The notes beneath the pieces were generated by a model. That model was not told where the DNA came from, did not search any database, and worked only from the letters and a program-made list of their open reading frames with translations. Of a stretch of DNA of 40,703 nucleotides, positions 40,002-40,703 are shown piece by piece. How positions within the stretch are numbered: the first letter of the stretch is position 1; the number at the start of each line of letters is the position of its first letter. A program made the position numbers and the translations under genes. Source of the DNA: Candidatus Saganbacteria bacterium (GTDB lineage Bacteria > Margulisbacteria > WOR-1 > XYC2-FULL-46-14); NCBI GenBank assembly GCA_013202975.1, contig JABMQY010000090.1, positions 1-40,703 on the forward strand. The letters are read 5' to 3'.

Positions 40002-40703
40002 CTCTTTTACATCATCAAAACCGCTGCCTGAATTTGATCTTTGGGAAAAGATGAAACAAAATAAAAAAAGAAAGGTTATCTCTTTTTCTCTCGAAATTAC
40101 CGCCCGCTGTAATAACGATTGCACCCACTGTTATATTAATCTTCCAGCGGGAGATAAAAAAGCTAAGAATAAAGAGCTCTCATTAAAACAAATATCCGAT
40201 ATAGCAGATCAAGCGGTGTCTCTGGGTGCGCTCTGGTGTTTACTCTCCGGCGGAGAACCGCTTTTGCGTGAGGACTTCATTGATATCTATTTGATTCTTA
40301 AAAAGAAAGGGCTCTTAGTGTCTGTCTTTACTAATGCCTGCTTAATAACTCAAAAACACACTGACTTATTTAAAAAGTATCCTCCAAGGGATGTTGAAGT
40401 AACGGTTTATGGCATTACCAAAGAAACCTACGAAAAAATCAGCCGCAAACCTGGGTCATTCGATGCTTTTACGCGTGGGCTAAGCATTCTTAGGGAAACC
40501 GGCGTCCGGATCCGTTTTAAAACCATGGCGCTCCGGTCTAATCATCATGAACATTCCAAAATCGCAGAATTTTGCAGAGAAAGAACCAAAGATTATTTCC
40601 GCTTTGATCCCCAGCTCCACCTGCGTTTTGATAGAGACCTCAAACGCAATGAGTTAATCAAATCAGAACGTCTGACTCCGGAAGAGGTTGTTGCGGTTGA
40701 AAA
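39994..40703 (+). CDS. Radical SAM protein (partial, runs off window)
   Basis: It begins at ATG 39994 after an AGAGGA ribosome site and is open for 236 codons to the edge; the ORF track does not list it. CX3CX2C is at C39/C43/C46 (RCNNDCTHCY) and the GGEP motif is LLSGGEPLLRE. The sequence VTVYGITKETYEKISRKPGSFDAF parallels the enzymes at 32461 and 38144. The SPASM region is outside the window. It probably belongs to module 3 or starts a fourth one. Confidence 0.85.
   Translation, partial: MDNSFTSSKPLPEFDLWEKMKQNKKRKVISFSLEITARCNNDCTHCYINLPAGDKKAKNKELSLKQISDIADQAVSLGALWCLLSGGEPLLREDFIDIYLILKKKGLLVSVFTNACLITQKHTDLFKKYPPRDVEVTVYGITKETYEKISRKPGSFDAFTRGLSILRETGVRIRFKTMALRSNHHEHSKIAEFCRERTKDYFRFDPQLHLRFDRDLKRNELIKSERLTPEEVVAVE

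Noticed and set aside
1-40703. CRISPR array, tRNA, rRNA or transposase
   Set aside because: No regularly spaced repeat array, cloverleaf or transposase motif was recognised on reading both strands. A covariance-model search would be the decisive test.

Overview
The window is AT-rich and gene-dense. It comes from an anaerobic bacterium with an outer membrane: it has an LPS heptose epimerase, a porin-like barrel, a Rex-controlled [NiFe] hydrogenase and oxygen-sensitive radical SAM enzymes. The gene mix would suit an uncultivated lineage such as Saganbacteria/Margulisbacteria or Omnitrophica, but this is an impression only. No rRNA, tRNA, CRISPR array or transposase gene was seen.

Region 1 (1-3.3 kb) holds housekeeping genes: a truncated secreted protein, a DUF559 nuclease-like gene bracketed by GGGAGAGGG palindromes, an RluB-type pseudouridine synthase, CrcB, a YgjP-like metalloprotease and a porin-like protein. 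Region 2 (3.3-10.7 kb) is one tightly coupled minus-strand operon for a four-subunit group 3 [NiFe] hydrogenase with its own maturation genes. These are a protease, a short HypA, a HypC-HydE fusion and a complete HydG. The last two are striking because HydE and HydG normally build the [FeFe] H-cluster. A consensus promoter and Rex-type operators lie upstream, and rex itself is at 17.8 kb.

Region 3 (10.9-23.1 kb) contains a Re-citrate-synthase-like enzyme with a C-terminal Cache-like domain, a BioD-like/DRTGG protein, an unrecognised three-gene operon with a cytoplasmic beta-propeller, an hldD-trxA-rex operon, a geranylgeranyl-reductase-like flavoprotein, IspA, a small exported protein and a CYTH protein.

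Region 4 (23.2-40.7 kb) is a run of radical SAM RiPP modules and is the most novel part. Module 1 has a precursor with five evenly spaced Cys-x-x-Gly units, an HPr-kinase-like protein, a lasso-type B2 peptidase, a PqqD/B1 recognition protein and four radical SAM enzymes, but no lasso cyclase. Modules 2 and 3 are related to each other. They encode four short precursors, missed or mis-started in the ORF track, that share the leader pattern KKxWxxPxLxxLxR...VLxxCK. They also encode two giant radical SAM/SPASM-HPr kinase fusions, two further paralogous radical SAM/SPASM proteins, PqqD-like proteins, an S24/S26 peptidase and a YcaO-TPR protein. A further radical SAM gene runs off the right end. All four of these short precursors end in Ser or Thr, which fits an HPr-kinase-like domain acting on the peptide C-terminus, as known for some lasso peptides.

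Remnants of chromosomal genes (typA 3' end, CYTH-gene 5' end, an hldD segment) lie at or near the borders of module 1 and suggest insertion and recombination. Several genes have a -10 box only 6 nt before ATG, suggesting leaderless transcripts, and two RiPP genes appear to use AUU or AUA start codons.
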